This document shows positions 28,609 to 38,145 of a stretch of DNA of 64,000 bases, in pieces. A program made the position numbers and the translations under genes. The notes beneath the pieces are model-generated. The model had not been told where the DNA came from. It saw only the letters and a list, made by a program, of their open reading frames with translations, and made no database searches. Where the stretch lies: contig NZ_RCZM01000005.1 in the NCBI RefSeq assembly GCF_006438965.1, positions 423,955-487,954 of the forward strand, written 5' to 3'. The stretch comes from Pedococcus bigeumensis. GTDB taxonomy: Bacteria; Actinomycetota; Actinomycetes; Actinomycetales; Dermatophilaceae. Within the stretch, counting starts at the first letter, position 1. Each line of letters starts with the position of its first letter.

Positions 28609-30237
28609 TTAGGTGCTGAGCCCGAGATCGGCGACGGTCTTCTCGCGCATCTCGACCTTGCGGACCTTGCCGGTCACGGTCATGGGGAACTCGTCGACGA
28701 TGGTGACGTAGCGCGGGATCTTGTAGTGCGCGAGCTTGCCCGTCGCGAAGGCCCGGACCGCGGCGGCGTCCAGCGGCTGCGCGCCCTCACGCATCCGGAT
28801 CCAGGCGCACAGCTCCTCGCCGTACTTGGGGTCGGGCACCCCGATCACCTGGGCGTCGAGGATGTCCGGGTGGGTGTAGAGGAACTCCTCGATCTCGCGC
28901 GGGTAGACGTTCTCCCCACCCCTGATCACCATGTCCTTGATCCGACCCGTGATCTGCACGTAGCCCGTCTCGTCCATCACGGCGATGTCGCCGGTGTGCA
29001 TCCACCCGTCGACCAGCACCTCGTTGGTCTTGTCGGGCTGCTCCCAGTAGCCGAGCATCACCGAGTAGCCCTTGGTGCAGAACTCACCGGCCTCGCCACG
29101 CGGCAGGGTCTCCCCCGAGACGGGGTCGACCACCTTGATCTCGAGGTGGGGACCGACCCGGCCCACGGTGCCGACCTTCTGCTCGAAGGTGTCGTCGGTG
29201 CGGTTCTGGGTGGACACCGGCGAGGTCTCGGTCATCCCGTAGGCGATCGTCACCTCAGTGATCCCGCTGTCGATGAGCTTGGTCATCATCGTTGCGGGAC
29301 AAGGTGATCCAGCCATGATGCCGGTCCGAACCGAGGACAGGTCGTATGCCGCGAAGTCCGGGAGCGACCACTCCGCGATGAACATCGTGGGCACCCCGTA
29401 GAGCGACGTGCACTTCTCGTCGGCCGTCGCCTTGAGCGTCGCCGCCGGGTCGAACCCGGGCGCCGGGATCACCATCGCGGCACCGTGGGTGGTGCACGCG
29501 AGGTTGCCCATCACCATCCCGAAGCAGTGGTAGAACGGCACCGGGATGCAGACCCGGTCGGCCTCGGTGTAGCGGCACAGCTCGCCGACGAAGAAGCCGT
29601 TGTTGAGGATGTTGCGGTGGCTCAGGGTCGCGCCCTTGGGGAAACCGGTGGTGCCCGACGTGTACTGGATGTTGATCGCGTCGTGCGGGTCGAGGATCGC
29701 CTGCACCTGCGCGACCTGCTCCGACGTGACCTCGTCCGCGCGAGCCAGCAGCGCCTCCCACGAGTCCTGCCCGAACACGAACGAGTCCCGGACGTCGGGG
29801 CAGCTCGCCCGCACCTCCGCCAGCATCGCCACGTAGTCGCTGGACTTGAACGACTCAGCCAGGAAGACCGCAGAGATGCCGGCCTGGTTCAGCACGAACT
29901 CCAGCTCGTGCGTCCGGTAGCTCGGGTTGATGTTGACCAGGATCGCGCCGAGCTTGGCCGTCGCGTACTGGACCACCGTCCACTGGGCGCAGTTCGGCGC
30001 CCAGATCCCGACCCGCTCCCCCTTGACCAGTCCGGTGGCGAGCAACGCTCGGGCGAGCCGGTCCACCTCGGCCGCGAACTCGGCATACGTCCAGCGGATC
30101 CCCTGCGCCACGTCGACCAGGGCGTCGCGGTCCCCGAACCGGGCCACGGTGGCGTCGAGGTTGTCGGGGATGGTCTGCTCGAGGAGCGGGACGTCGGTCT
30201 CACCCGCGGTGTGCGACAGCGTTGTCATGGTTGCCAT
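28609..30237 (-). CDS. AMP-binding acyl-CoA synthetase (medium/long-chain fatty acid--CoA ligase)
   Basis: 542 residues from ATG at 30237 (GAGGGG 5 nt upstream; ATG at 30228 is an alternative). It activates a carboxylic acid with ATP and joins it to CoA. The P-loop is [11 protein letters not shown] (192-202), followed by [41 protein letters not shown] and the catalytic Lys near the C-terminus in TVTGKVRK. It resembles the FadD35/AMP-acyl group used in fatty-acid or branched-acid catabolism. Divergent from the ABC-F gene; chain length not deducible. Confidence 0.9.
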   Translation of the reverse strand: MATMTTLSHTAGETDVPLLEQTIPDNLDATVARFGDRDALVDVAQGIRWTYAEFAAEVDRLARALLATGLVKGERVGIWAPNCAQWTVVQYATAKLGAILVNINPSYRTHELEFVLNQAGISAVFLAESFKSSDYVAMLAEVRASCPDVRDSFVFGQDSWEALLARADEVTSEQVAQVQAILDPHDAINIQYTSGTTGFPKGATLSHRNILNNGFFVGELCRYTEADRVCIPVPFYHCFGMVMGNLACTTHGAAMVIPAPGFDPAATLKATADEKCTSLYGVPTMFIAEWSLPDFAAYDLSSVRTGIMAGSPCPATMMTKLIDSGITEVTIAYGMTETSPVSTQNRTDDTFEQKVGTVGRVGPHLEIKVVDPVSGETLPRGEAGEFCTKGYSVMLGYWEQPDKTNEVLVDGWMHTGDIAVMDETGYVQITGRIKDMVIRGGENVYPREIEEFLYTHPDILDAQVIGVPDPKYGEELCAWIRMREGAQPLDAAAVRAFATGKLAHYKIPRYVTIVDEFPMTVTGKVRKVEMREKTVADLGLST

Positions 30238-30341
30238 CCCACCCCTCAACGCGGCCGGCGACAACCCCTCGCGGGAACGGGTTCGGCCACCGCAAACCCG
30301 TTGTCGGCGAACGGTCGCCTGCAGGTAGCGTCCCTACCGAC

Positions 30342-31979
30342 ATGACTGCAACCCTCAAGGCCACCCACCTCGCCGCCGGCCACGGCGCCCGAGCCCTCTT
30401 CGCGGGGCTCGACCTCGTCATCGGATCCGGCGACGTCATCGGCCTCGTCGGCGCCAACGGCGCGGGCAAGTCGACGCTGCTGCGGCTGCTCGCGGGCGAG
30501 GTCGAGCCCGAGGAGGGCTCAGTGACCCTGACGCCGGCGAGCGCCACGGTCGGGCACCTCCCCCAGGAACCCGAGCGCCGCGAGGGTGAGACGGTGGCCG
30601 CGTTCCTCGCGCGCCGCACCGGCGTGAGCGACGCCGAGCAGGTGATGAACGACGCCGCCGAAGCTCTCGCCGACCCAGCCCCCGGAGCCGACGACCGGTA
30701 TGCCGCGTCGCTCGAGACGTGGCTGGCGCTGGGTGGGGCGGACCTCGAGCAGCGCGCCGCCACGACGGTCGCCTCGCTGGGCCTGGGCGTCGACCTCGAC
30801 ATGCCGATGACCGCGCTGTCCGGTGGGCAGGCGGCGCGCGCGGGGCTGGCGGCCTTGCTGCTGTCGCGTTACGACGTCCTCCTGCTCGACGAACCCACGA
30901 ACGACCTCGACCTCGACGGCCTCGAGCGCCTGGAGCAGTTCGTCGCGGGCCTGCGCAGCCCGGCGGTGATCATCAGCCACGACCGCGAGTTCCTGGCGCG
31001 CACCGTCACCCGGGTCGTCGAGCTCGACCTCGCCCAGCAGCAGGTCTCGGTCTACGAGGGCGGCTACGACAGCTACCTCGCCGAGCGCGAGGTCGCCCGC
31101 CGGCACGCGCGCGAGGACTACGAGGAGTTCGCCGACACCAAGGAACGCCTTGAGCAGCGGGCCGTCACCCAGCGCAACTGGGCGACCGTCGGCGTCAAGA
31201 ACGCCAGACGCAAGAAGACCGACAACGACAAGTTCGTCACCGCCTTCCGCGTGGACTCGTCGGAGAAGCAGGCCGCCAAGGCCCGCCAGACCGAGCGGAT
31301 GATCGAACGCCTCGAGGTCGTCGAGGAGCCGCGCAAGGAGTGGGACCTGCGGATGACGATCGCCGCAGCTCCTCGTTCCGGTTCTGTGGTGGCTTCGGCG
31401 GCGGCCGCGGTGGTGCGGCGGGGTGACTTCACCCTGGGCCCGGTGGACGTGCAGGTGGACTGGGCCGACCGGATCGTCGTCACCGGCGCGAACGGGTCGG
31501 GCAAGACCACGCTGCTCGGCGTCCTGCTCGGCAGCATCCCCGTCGACGAAGGGAGCGCCGGTCTCGGGTCGTCGGTCCGGGTCGGCGAGGTGGACCAGGC
31601 TCGTGGCCTCTTCACCGGACCGAAGCCGTTGGCTCGCGCCTTCGCGGACGCCCTACCGGACTGGCCGGACGCCGACGTCCGCACCCTGCTCGCGAAGTTC
31701 GGCCTGGGCTCCGAGCAAGTGCACCGGCCGGCAGACTCGCTGTCCCCGGGCGAACGCACCCGGGCAGCCCTGGCGCTGCTGCAGGCCCGCGAGGTCAACC
31801 TGCTCGTCCTCGACGAGCCCACCAACCACCTCGACCTCCCGGCCATCGAGCAGCTCGAGGAAGCGCTGGACTCCTTCGGTGGAACCGTCCTGCTCGTGAC
31901 CCACGACCGTCGGATGTTGGCTGATGTCAACGCAACCCGCCGCTGGCACGTCGACAACGGTCGGGTGGCCGAGCTCTAG
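30342..31979 (+). CDS. ABC-F family ATPase (ribosome-associated)
   Basis: 545 residues with two ABC cassettes and no membrane helices. Walker A motifs are GANGAGKST (37-45) and GANGSGKTT (about 380); signature/Walker B are ALSGGQ with [11 protein letters not shown] and SLSPGE with [11 protein letters not shown]. The linker between cassettes is Lys/Arg/Glu-rich, as in ribosome-binding ABC-F proteins. Such proteins act on the ribosomal E-site or give antibiotic resistance. The ATG at 30342 has TAGCGT 10 nt upstream and little leader. Confidence 0.93.
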   Translation: MTATLKATHLAAGHGARALFAGLDLVIGSGDVIGLVGANGAGKSTLLRLLAGEVEPEEGSVTLTPASATVGHLPQEPERREGETVAAFLARRTGVSDAEQVMNDAAEALADPAPGADDRYAASLETWLALGGADLEQRAATTVASLGLGVDLDMPMTALSGGQAARAGLAALLLSRYDVLLLDEPTNDLDLDGLERLEQFVAGLRSPAVIISHDREFLARTVTRVVELDLAQQQVSVYEGGYDSYLAEREVARRHAREDYEEFADTKERLEQRAVTQRNWATVGVKNARRKKTDNDKFVTAFRVDSSEKQAAKARQTERMIERLEVVEEPRKEWDLRMTIAAAPRSGSVVASAAAAVVRRGDFTLGPVDVQVDWADRIVVTGANGSGKTTLLGVLLGSIPVDEGSAGLGSSVRVGEVDQARGLFTGPKPLARAFADALPDWPDADVRTLLAKFGLGSEQVHRPADSLSPGERTRAALALLQAREVNLLVLDEPTNHLDLPAIEQLEEALDSFGGTVLLVTHDRRMLADVNATRRWHVDNGRVAEL

Positions 31980-32018
31980 CCGCGAGCCGCCGGCATACCC
32001 CTGTGGGCAGAGCTCAGG

Positions 32019-32846
32019 TCAGCTCAGGAACAGATCGGGCGCGAGGCCTTCGTCCTTGCCCGTCATCGAGTAGGCCGCGAAGTCCGCTACGCCCCTCGCG
32101 CGCAACAGCTCCTCGTCGATCAGGGTCTGGCCGTTGAGGCCCTGGCCCTCGGTGGTGAGGACCTCCCAGGCGGCGTCCGCCACGATGTCCGGCTTGCGGC
32201 TCACCTTGATCATCTGGTCGCCTCCGGGCAGGTTGCCGATCGCGTCCGTCGCGACCAGCGTCGCCGGCCACAGGCAGGTGGACGAGACACCCTTCTGGCC
32301 GAGCTCGTGGGCAAAGCCCAGCGCCGCCAGCGTCATCCCATACTTCGCCATCGTGTATGCCGGGTGGCCGGCGAACCAGCGCGGGTCCAGGTTGATGGGC
32401 GGGGACAGGGTCAGGACCTTGGGGTCCGGCGAAGCGAGCAGGTGCGGGAGCGCCGCCTTCGTGAGCATGAACGTGCCGCGGACGTTGACGTCCTGCATGA
32501 GGTCGTAGCGCTTGGGGTCGAGCGTGGCGGTCGGGCTGAGGTTGAGCACGCTCGCGTTGTTGACGACGATGTCGATCCCGCCGAAGGCGGCTGCCGTCTG
32601 CTCGACCGCGGACGCGAGGGTCTCGTCGTCGCGGACGTCGCCGACCACCGCCAGCGCTTTGCCACCGGCGGCCTCGATCGCCTCGGCCGCCGTGTGGATG
32701 GTGCCGACCAGGCGAGGGTCGGCCTGGTCGGTCTTGGCGATGAGGGTGACGTTCGCACCGTCGCGAGCAGCGCGAACGGCGATCGCCAGGCCGATGCCAC
32801 GGCTGCCGCCGGACATGATGATGGTCTTGCCGGAGAGCGTCGTCAT
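32019..32846 (-). CDS. Short-chain dehydrogenase/reductase (HSDL2-like)
   Basis: 275 residues. NAD(P) motif SGGSRGIG (12-19), NNAS, and catalytic Tyr164 and Lys168 in YTMAK. The catalytic Ser is Ser148 in LSPPINL, the pattern of the HSDL2/citronellol-dehydrogenase-like group, often linked to fatty-acid or terpenoid alcohol metabolism. TAGGCT lies 7 nt before the ATG, so it is probably leaderless. Convergent with ABC-F, 39-nt gap. Confidence 0.9.
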   Translation of the reverse strand: MTTLSGKTIIMSGGSRGIGLAIAVRAARDGANVTLIAKTDQADPRLVGTIHTAAEAIEAAGGKALAVVGDVRDDETLASAVEQTAAAFGGIDIVVNNASVLNLSPTATLDPKRYDLMQDVNVRGTFMLTKAALPHLLASPDPKVLTLSPPINLDPRWFAGHPAYTMAKYGMTLAALGFAHELGQKGVSSTCLWPATLVATDAIGNLPGGDQMIKVSRKPDIVADAAWEVLTTEGQGLNGQTLIDEELLRARGVADFAAYSMTGKDEGLAPDLFLS

Positions 32847-32914
32847 GGCCGCGAGCCTAGTTACCGATGGGTAGACCGGGAACCGGGAAGGGCCGTGGCC
32901 CTCGTCACGCCGCC

Positions 32915-33802
32915 CTAGCTGGTGATGTCCTTGCCCGCGAACCGCGCCCAGGCCGCCAGCCAGAACACCACGGCATACCCGGCGGCGGTGAGCAGGCCGC
33001 GACCGATCTCGCCACCGGCCATCGGGTCGCGCAGCAGGTCACCGAAGGCCAGCCAGTGGTCGACGAGGAGCCAGGGATGAAGCCACCCGAGCTGGGGCAC
33101 CGAGTCGAGGATCCACGACAAGATCGTGAACACCATCAACGCGATCGCAGCCGCGATCGGCACCTCGGTCAGGGTCGAGATGAACAACCCCACGGCAGCG
33201 AGTCCGGCGAGTCCGGCGGCGAGGTAGAGGATGACCAGGACCAGGCGCCATACGGCCGCCCCGAAGCCGATCTGGCTGCCCGACAGGGTGGTCAGCGGGC
33301 CGGTGCCGAACAGGGCGATCCCGATTGCGGCACCGGGGAGCGCCACGGCAGCAATGCCCCACACGGCCCCGATGCACAGCGACGCGAACTTCACCAGGAG
33401 GAGGCGGGTGCGGTTGACCGGGACCGTGAGGAGGTAGCGCAGGGTGCCCAGGTTGGCCTCGCCGGCGATTGCGTCCCCGGACAGCATCGACATCGCCAAG
33501 GGCAGGAACATCGCCATCTCGACACTCAGCGCGGCCAGCGGGACGAACAGGCCGTTCGAGGTGATCGACGAGAGGAAGTCGGGGCCTTCCCCGGCACGCG
33601 GCGTCGACATCTTGACGGCGATCGCCATCACGATGGGGACGGCGGCGAGGACGAGCAGACCCGCTTGGTTACGGCGACGGCCGGCGATGATGCGCAGCTC
33701 GGAGCGGAGCAGCCGGGTCGACAGTCGTCGCCTCCTCGGGTGCAGCGCCGCGATACCGGGTGCGTGCGAGGTGCCAGCCAGCTCCGCCTCAGCCACTGAC
33801 AT
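32915..33802 (-). CDS. ABC-2 type transporter permease
   Basis: 295 residues from ATG at 33802 (GAGGG 5 nt upstream), overlapping the end of the ATPase gene by 14 nt. About six helices with the ABC-2 pattern (large first loop, EANLGTLRYLLTVPVNRTRLLLVK after helix 2). It exports an unknown substrate together with the ATPase. The ATPase, permease and LolA-like genes form one coupled operon. Confidence 0.9.
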   Translation of the reverse strand: MSVAEAELAGTSHAPGIAALHPRRRRLSTRLLRSELRIIAGRRRNQAGLLVLAAVPIVMAIAVKMSTPRAGEGPDFLSSITSNGLFVPLAALSVEMAMFLPLAMSMLSGDAIAGEANLGTLRYLLTVPVNRTRLLLVKFASLCIGAVWGIAAVALPGAAIGIALFGTGPLTTLSGSQIGFGAAVWRLVLVILYLAAGLAGLAAVGLFISTLTEVPIAAAIALMVFTILSWILDSVPQLGWLHPWLLVDHWLAFGDLLRDPMAGGEIGRGLLTAAGYAVVFWLAAWARFAGKDITS

Positions 33803-34823
33803 CGAAGCCCTCACCGGTGAGCGACACGAACAAGTCCTCGAGACTCGGCGAGCTGGCCGTGAACGACCGCACACCGACACCGGCGCGCACCAGTGCGGCG
33901 ACGATGGCCTCCGGTTCGAGCTCCCCCGGTATGCCGCGGACCTCACCCACGTCGGCAATGACCGACTGGACGCCGAGGGCGGTCAGCACCGCCGCTGCCT
34001 CCTCGGGCTGGGCGGTCACCAGGTGCAGGGAGACCGTGCCTCCGCCGCGTACCTCCGAAGCCGTGCCCTGCGCGACCAGGCGCCCATCGCGCATCACACC
34101 GAGGTGGCTGCAGATCTGCTCGACCTCCGCGAGCAGATGGCTGGAGACGAACACCGTGGTGCCGTCGGAGGCGAGGGACCCGATGAGCGAACGCACCTCG
34201 CGAGTGCCTTGTGGGTCGAGCCCGTTGGTGGGCTCGTCGAGCACCAGCAGGTCGCGGGGGGCGAGCAGTGCGGCGGCGATCGCCAGTCGCTGTCGCATGC
34301 CGAGTGAGTAGGCGCGATAGCGCTTGCCCGCCGCGGCCGTCAGGCCCACCCGCTCGAGGGCGGTGCCGATGCGAACGCGGGTCGTGCGCGGATCCGCCAG
34401 GACGTCGGCCGCGTCGAGTCGTTCGAGGTTGGCTCGCCCTGACAGGTAGGGGTGGAAGGCGGGGCCCTCGACGAGCGAACCGACGCGGTGCAGGGCGATG
34501 GTGGCCTGCTGCGGAATGGCCATGCCGAGCAGGCTGCGGCTGCCAGCGGTGGGCTCGATGAGCCCGAGCAGCATCCGGATGGTCGTCGTCTTGCCGGACC
34601 CGTTGGGGCCGAGGAAGCCATAGACAGCGCCATGGGGGACGCGCAGGTCGACGTCGTTGACGGCGACCTGGGAGCCGAACCGCTTGGTCAGCCCGTGGGT
34701 CGCGATCGCCAGGCTCGCATCGGGCACCGCAGCCCGTGCCGGGGAGGGTGCAGCCGGACTGGGGACATCGGAGGCTCGCCCGACCGGCGCAGCCTGCTCA
34801 CCCTCAGCTGTGAGCTGGGTCAT
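33789..34823 (-). CDS. ABC transporter ATP-binding protein (exporter type)
   Basis: 344 residues. After a 38-residue Ala/Pro-rich extension: Walker A GPNGSGKTTT, signature YSLGMRQRL, Walker [13 protein letters not shown], switch His in SSHLL. The C-terminal 90 residues are a DrrA/CcmA-like extension. The ATG overlaps the stop of the LolA-like gene (ATGA), so the two are translationally coupled. Confidence 0.93.
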   Translation of the reverse strand: MTQLTAEGEQAAPVGRASDVPSPAAPSPARAAVPDASLAIATHGLTKRFGSQVAVNDVDLRVPHGAVYGFLGPNGSGKTTTIRMLLGLIEPTAGSRSLLGMAIPQQATIALHRVGSLVEGPAFHPYLSGRANLERLDAADVLADPRTTRVRIGTALERVGLTAAAGKRYRAYSLGMRQRLAIAAALLAPRDLLVLDEPTNGLDPQGTREVRSLIGSLASDGTTVFVSSHLLAEVEQICSHLGVMRDGRLVAQGTASEVRGGGTVSLHLVTAQPEEAAAVLTALGVQSVIADVGEVRGIPGELEPEAIVAALVRAGVGVRSFTASSPSLEDLFVSLTGEGFDVSG

Positions 34824-35995
34824 TTCGACGCCAGCGCGGCATACACCCGCTCCGGGCCGACGGCGCCGATCGCGACACGTCCGTCATCGGTGATCACCAC
34901 CGTGAAGAGGGTGCCTTCGAGCACGCGGCCGGTGCCCCACGAGCCGGTGGCCTTGGGCAGGAGGCCGAGCACGCGCTGCAGCTGGCCCGTGACCTCACTG
35001 GCGGTCCCACCCGGGGCTCCCGACTTGGTGGCGCCGGCGGTGTCCTTGGGCAGGTTGGCCACCGCGACAGCGGTCCAGCCCGCGCCGACGACCTTCGGCT
35101 CGGTGTCTGCGGGCGCGGACCCCGGCTTCGCCTCGGATGCGGTTCCCGGCGCGCGGGAAGCGGTCCCGTTCGTGCCGCCGACGTCGCTGCCCAGGGTCGA
35201 CTGGGTGACCTTGGTGCCCGGCGGGGCGTTGAAGGCAAACTGCCGAGCGGCAGGCTTGGCGAAGTCGACGTGGGTGAACCCGACCTCGAAGGCAGGGTTG
35301 GCCGTCTTCGTGGAGAACACCTGCACCCGCAGGGGTACGTGGTGGACGGTGTCGAGCGAGATCCGCACCGACGCGACCAGGCTGGCGGTGTCCTTGGGCT
35401 TGAGGACGAGGTCATAGGACTGCTGACCCGCGACGACGGACGCGCCCGACGTCTCGACGCTCGTCGTGGGCTCGATGGCAGACAGCGCCAGCTGTGCCGC
35501 CTCCTGCGGCGTCTTGGGCAGCTGGCCCGGGGTGGTGGACGCCGCGCCAGGCTTGGCACCCTCGGCGGGCAGCATGGTGTGAGTCGCTGTCTTGTCCTTG
35601 CTGGACCACACCCACAGGTCGCGCCCGTTGCGGATCACGTCCGACTCACCGAGGCTTCCGACCAGCGCCAGCCGCTGTTGCTGCGGACCCGCGAGCCAGA
35701 CCCGCCACGTGTGTGTTCCCGATACCAAGGAGGTCAAGGAGGACGACCCACCCTGCGTCGAGCCGCCGAGGTTGATGTCGGGCAGGCCGAGGTTGGAGGT
35801 CTGCACCACGGTCCCCGAGAGGCCCTTCAGATTGGCCTGCTGCACGTCCACGAGTAGCTGCGCGGCGGACCGGGACGGCAGGCTCGGGTCGGCGCTGGCG
35901 ACGTGGTTGGCGGTGAGCGCGACGGCACCGATGACGGCGACTGCGGCGGCGGGCGCGGCCCAACGGGTGCGCGGGTGGTCGGTGAACAGGCTCAT
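34820..35995 (-). CDS. Secreted LolA-like (outer-membrane lipoprotein carrier fold) protein
   Basis: 391 residues from ATG at 35995. The N-terminal signal/anchor (about 12-35, VAVIGAVALTANHVASADP) shows export. The remainder is a half-beta-barrel of the LolA/RseB type (DUF2092-like): LKGLSGTVVQTSNLGLPDI, YDLVLKPKD, RVQVFSTKTANPAFEVGFTHVDF. Such proteins in Actinobacteria carry or sense lipids or lipoproteins. It is the first gene of an operon with an ABC-2 exporter and is divergent from a two-component system, suggesting an envelope-stress or lipid-export unit. Function inferred from fold and context. Confidence 0.8.
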   Translation of the reverse strand: MSLFTDHPRTRWAAPAAAVAVIGAVALTANHVASADPSLPSRSAAQLLVDVQQANLKGLSGTVVQTSNLGLPDINLGGSTQGGSSSLTSLVSGTHTWRVWLAGPQQQRLALVGSLGESDVIRNGRDLWVWSSKDKTATHTMLPAEGAKPGAASTTPGQLPKTPQEAAQLALSAIEPTTSVETSGASVVAGQQSYDLVLKPKDTASLVASVRISLDTVHHVPLRVQVFSTKTANPAFEVGFTHVDFAKPAARQFAFNAPPGTKVTQSTLGSDVGGTNGTASRAPGTASEAKPGSAPADTEPKVVGAGWTAVAVANLPKDTAGATKSGAPGGTASEVTGQLQRVLGLLPKATGSWGTGRVLEGTLFTVVITDDGRVAIGAVGPERVYAALASK

Positions 35996-36109
35996 GGCCT
36001 CATCCTGCAGTGCCGGACCTGTGACTTTTCTGAGGGTTGCGGGACCTCGCAGCCCTCGCGTCGGGGTGGTCGGCAGACGGCACCGTGGCTCACGTGCCAC
36101 AGTGACTGG

Positions 36110-36766
36110 GTGCGGGTGCTGGTGGTCGAGGACGAGCCTCGGATGGCTGCTGCCCTCGCGAAGGGCCTTGCGGCAGAAGGGTTCGTGGTCGACACGGCGG
36201 TCGACGGACCCAGCGGTCTCGAGGCTGCCCGGTTCGGCGGGTACGACGCTGTGCTCCTCGACATCATGCTGCCGAGGATGTCTGGCTATACCGTGGTCCA
36301 GACGCTGCGCGCCGAGCAGAACTGGGTGCCGGTCATGCTCCTGTCGGCCAAGGACGGTGAGTACGACCAGGCCGACGGGCTCGACTACGGCGCCGACGAC
36401 TACCTCACCAAGCCGTTCTCGTTCGTCGTCCTCCTCGCGCGGCTGCGGGCCATGGTGCGTCGCGACCCCGTGCCGCGCGCCACCACGCTCGCGGCCGCGG
36501 AGATCCTGCTCGACCCCGCCTCGCGCAGGGTCGAGCTGGCAGGCGAGGTGGTGGCCCTGTCGAGGCGTGAGTACCTCGTCCTCGAGCACCTGCTGCGCGC
36601 GCACCCGACGGTCGCCACGAAGGAGTCGCTGCTCGACAACGTCTGGGGGTCCGCGGAGACCGTCGACCCCAACGTGGTCGAGGTCTACATCGGCTACCTG
36701 CGCCGCAAGCTGGGCCGCGACCGCATCGAGACCGTCCGTGGCGTCGGGTACCGGTTGCGCGCATGA
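36110..36766 (+). CDS. OmpR/PhoB-family response regulator
   Basis: 218 residues from GTG at 36110 (MRVLVVEDEP). Receiver domain with acidic pocket Glu7-Asp8, phospho-acceptor Asp51 and conserved Lys in LTKPF; then a winged HTH (LSRREYLVLEHLL to RGVGYRLRA). CACAGT lies 6 nt upstream, so it is probably leaderless. The divergent gap also holds an inverted repeat GAGGGTTGCG/CGCAGCCCTC (36032-36057) that could be its own or a partner's operator. It forms an ATGA-coupled pair with the kinase gene. Confidence 0.95.
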   Translation: MRVLVVEDEPRMAAALAKGLAAEGFVVDTAVDGPSGLEAARFGGYDAVLLDIMLPRMSGYTVVQTLRAEQNWVPVMLLSAKDGEYDQADGLDYGADDYLTKPFSFVVLLARLRAMVRRDPVPRATTLAAAEILLDPASRRVELAGEVVALSRREYLVLEHLLRAHPTVATKESLLDNVWGSAETVDPNVVEVYIGYLRRKLGRDRIETVRGVGYRLRA

Positions 36767-38145
36767 CCGGGTGGTTCAGTCGGCGCAGCCTGCGTTCACG
36801 GCTGATGCTCGTGGGCCTGGCCGGGGTCGCGGGAGCACTGCTCGTGGGCGGGATCGTGCTGTATGCCGCGATGGGTGCGGCGCTGGACCGCGCCACGACG
36901 GCGGAGGCCAGGGCCGCAGCCCACGACGTCGCGATCCTCGCGGACGAGGGACGCCTCCCCGAGCCGGTGCCCGCGAGCGGTGCCCAGCTGGTTCAGGTGC
37001 TCGACGCCCAGAACCGGGTCACCGGGGCGTCGGTGACTGCCGACCGGCTGACCCCCCTCGTGGACCCGACCGAGCGTCGACGGGTTGCGGGCGGCTCGGG
37101 CCTTCGGGTGCCGGGCTCTCGCGCCGGACTGTCGGGGGAGCTGCAGGTGGCCGCGGCCGAGGCGGGCCCAGCGACGGCACGCGTCCTCGTCGTCGCGGCG
37201 GTGCCGACGGCCGACCTCGACAACAGCCGTCGGGTGCTACGCACCCTCATGCTCGTGCTGCTCCCGCTCTTTCTCACCCTGCTGGGCATCGTGGCCTGGC
37301 GGGTCATCGGATCGACCCTTCGCCCCGTGGAGTCCTTGCGCCAGGGCGCACAGAGGATCGGTGCGGCCGCCGACCCGACTGAGCGGCTCCCAGTGCCCCC
37401 TACCCGGGACGAGGTGAGCGCGCTGGCCACGACCCTCAACGAGATGCTCGCCCGCCTCGCCTCGGCCAGCGCCCAGCAGCGCAGCTTCGTCGCCGACGCG
37501 GCGCACGAGCTGCGCAGTCCCCTCGCCAGCATGCGCACGCAGCTCGAGGTTGCCGCCCGCGTCGGGGACGGAGGCACTCTCCCCGATGAGCTCCTGCCGG
37601 AGGTGGGCCGGTTGTCCGCCCTCGTCGAGGACTTGCTCGTGCTGGCCCGCTCCGGCGCCGACGGACACCGTGCCGAGGCGAGGGATGTCTCCGTCGCCCA
37701 GCTGGTGGCCGACAGCGAACGGCGCCACGCGTCAGCCCGGGTGCCGGTCCGGGTGCTGCCGTCCAGCGGTCCACGGGAGGCGACGGTGGTCGCCCGTCCT
37801 GACGACCTCACCCGGGCCGTCGGCAACCTGGTCGACAACGCCGTGCGCCATGCGGCCACCCGGGTGACCCTCTCCTGGGAACGTCATGGCAACGCCCTCT
37901 GGCTCGCCGTGACCGACGACGGCCACGGCATCGCCGAAACCGACCGCGAGCGCGTCTTCGACCGGTTCGCCCGACTCGACGAGGCTCGCGACCGGGACAG
38001 CGGCGGGAGCGGCCTGGGCCTCGCCATCACGCGAGAGCTGTTGCGCCGCAATGGCGCTCGCGTCTGGCTCGAAGATGCAGCGCCCGGAGTACGCGCTGTC
38101 GTCGCCTTCGACCAAGGCGGTCATGGCGGCTCAGCGTTCGACTGA
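36763..38145 (+). CDS. Two-component sensor histidine kinase
   Basis: 460 residues. Two membrane helices (about 13-37 and 160-181) flank an extracytoplasmic sensor. HAMP follows (about 182-235), then HisKA with FVADAAHELRSPLASMRTQ, phospho-acceptor His248, and the HATPase domain with DNAVRH (N box), DDGHGI and GSGLGLAI. Cognate to the upstream response regulator. Its last 15 bp overlap the end of the convergent MFS gene. Confidence 0.94.
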   Translation: MTGWFSRRSLRSRLMLVGLAGVAGALLVGGIVLYAAMGAALDRATTAEARAAAHDVAILADEGRLPEPVPASGAQLVQVLDAQNRVTGASVTADRLTPLVDPTERRRVAGGSGLRVPGSRAGLSGELQVAAAEAGPATARVLVVAAVPTADLDNSRRVLRTLMLVLLPLFLTLLGIVAWRVIGSTLRPVESLRQGAQRIGAAADPTERLPVPPTRDEVSALATTLNEMLARLASASAQQRSFVADAAHELRSPLASMRTQLEVAARVGDGGTLPDELLPEVGRLSALVEDLLVLARSGADGHRAEARDVSVAQLVADSERRHASARVPVRVLPSSGPREATVVARPDDLTRAVGNLVDNAVRHAATRVTLSWERHGNALWLAVTDDGHGIAETDRERVFDRFARLDEARDRDSGGSGLGLAITRELLRRNGARVWLEDAAPGVRAVVAFDQGGHGGSAFD

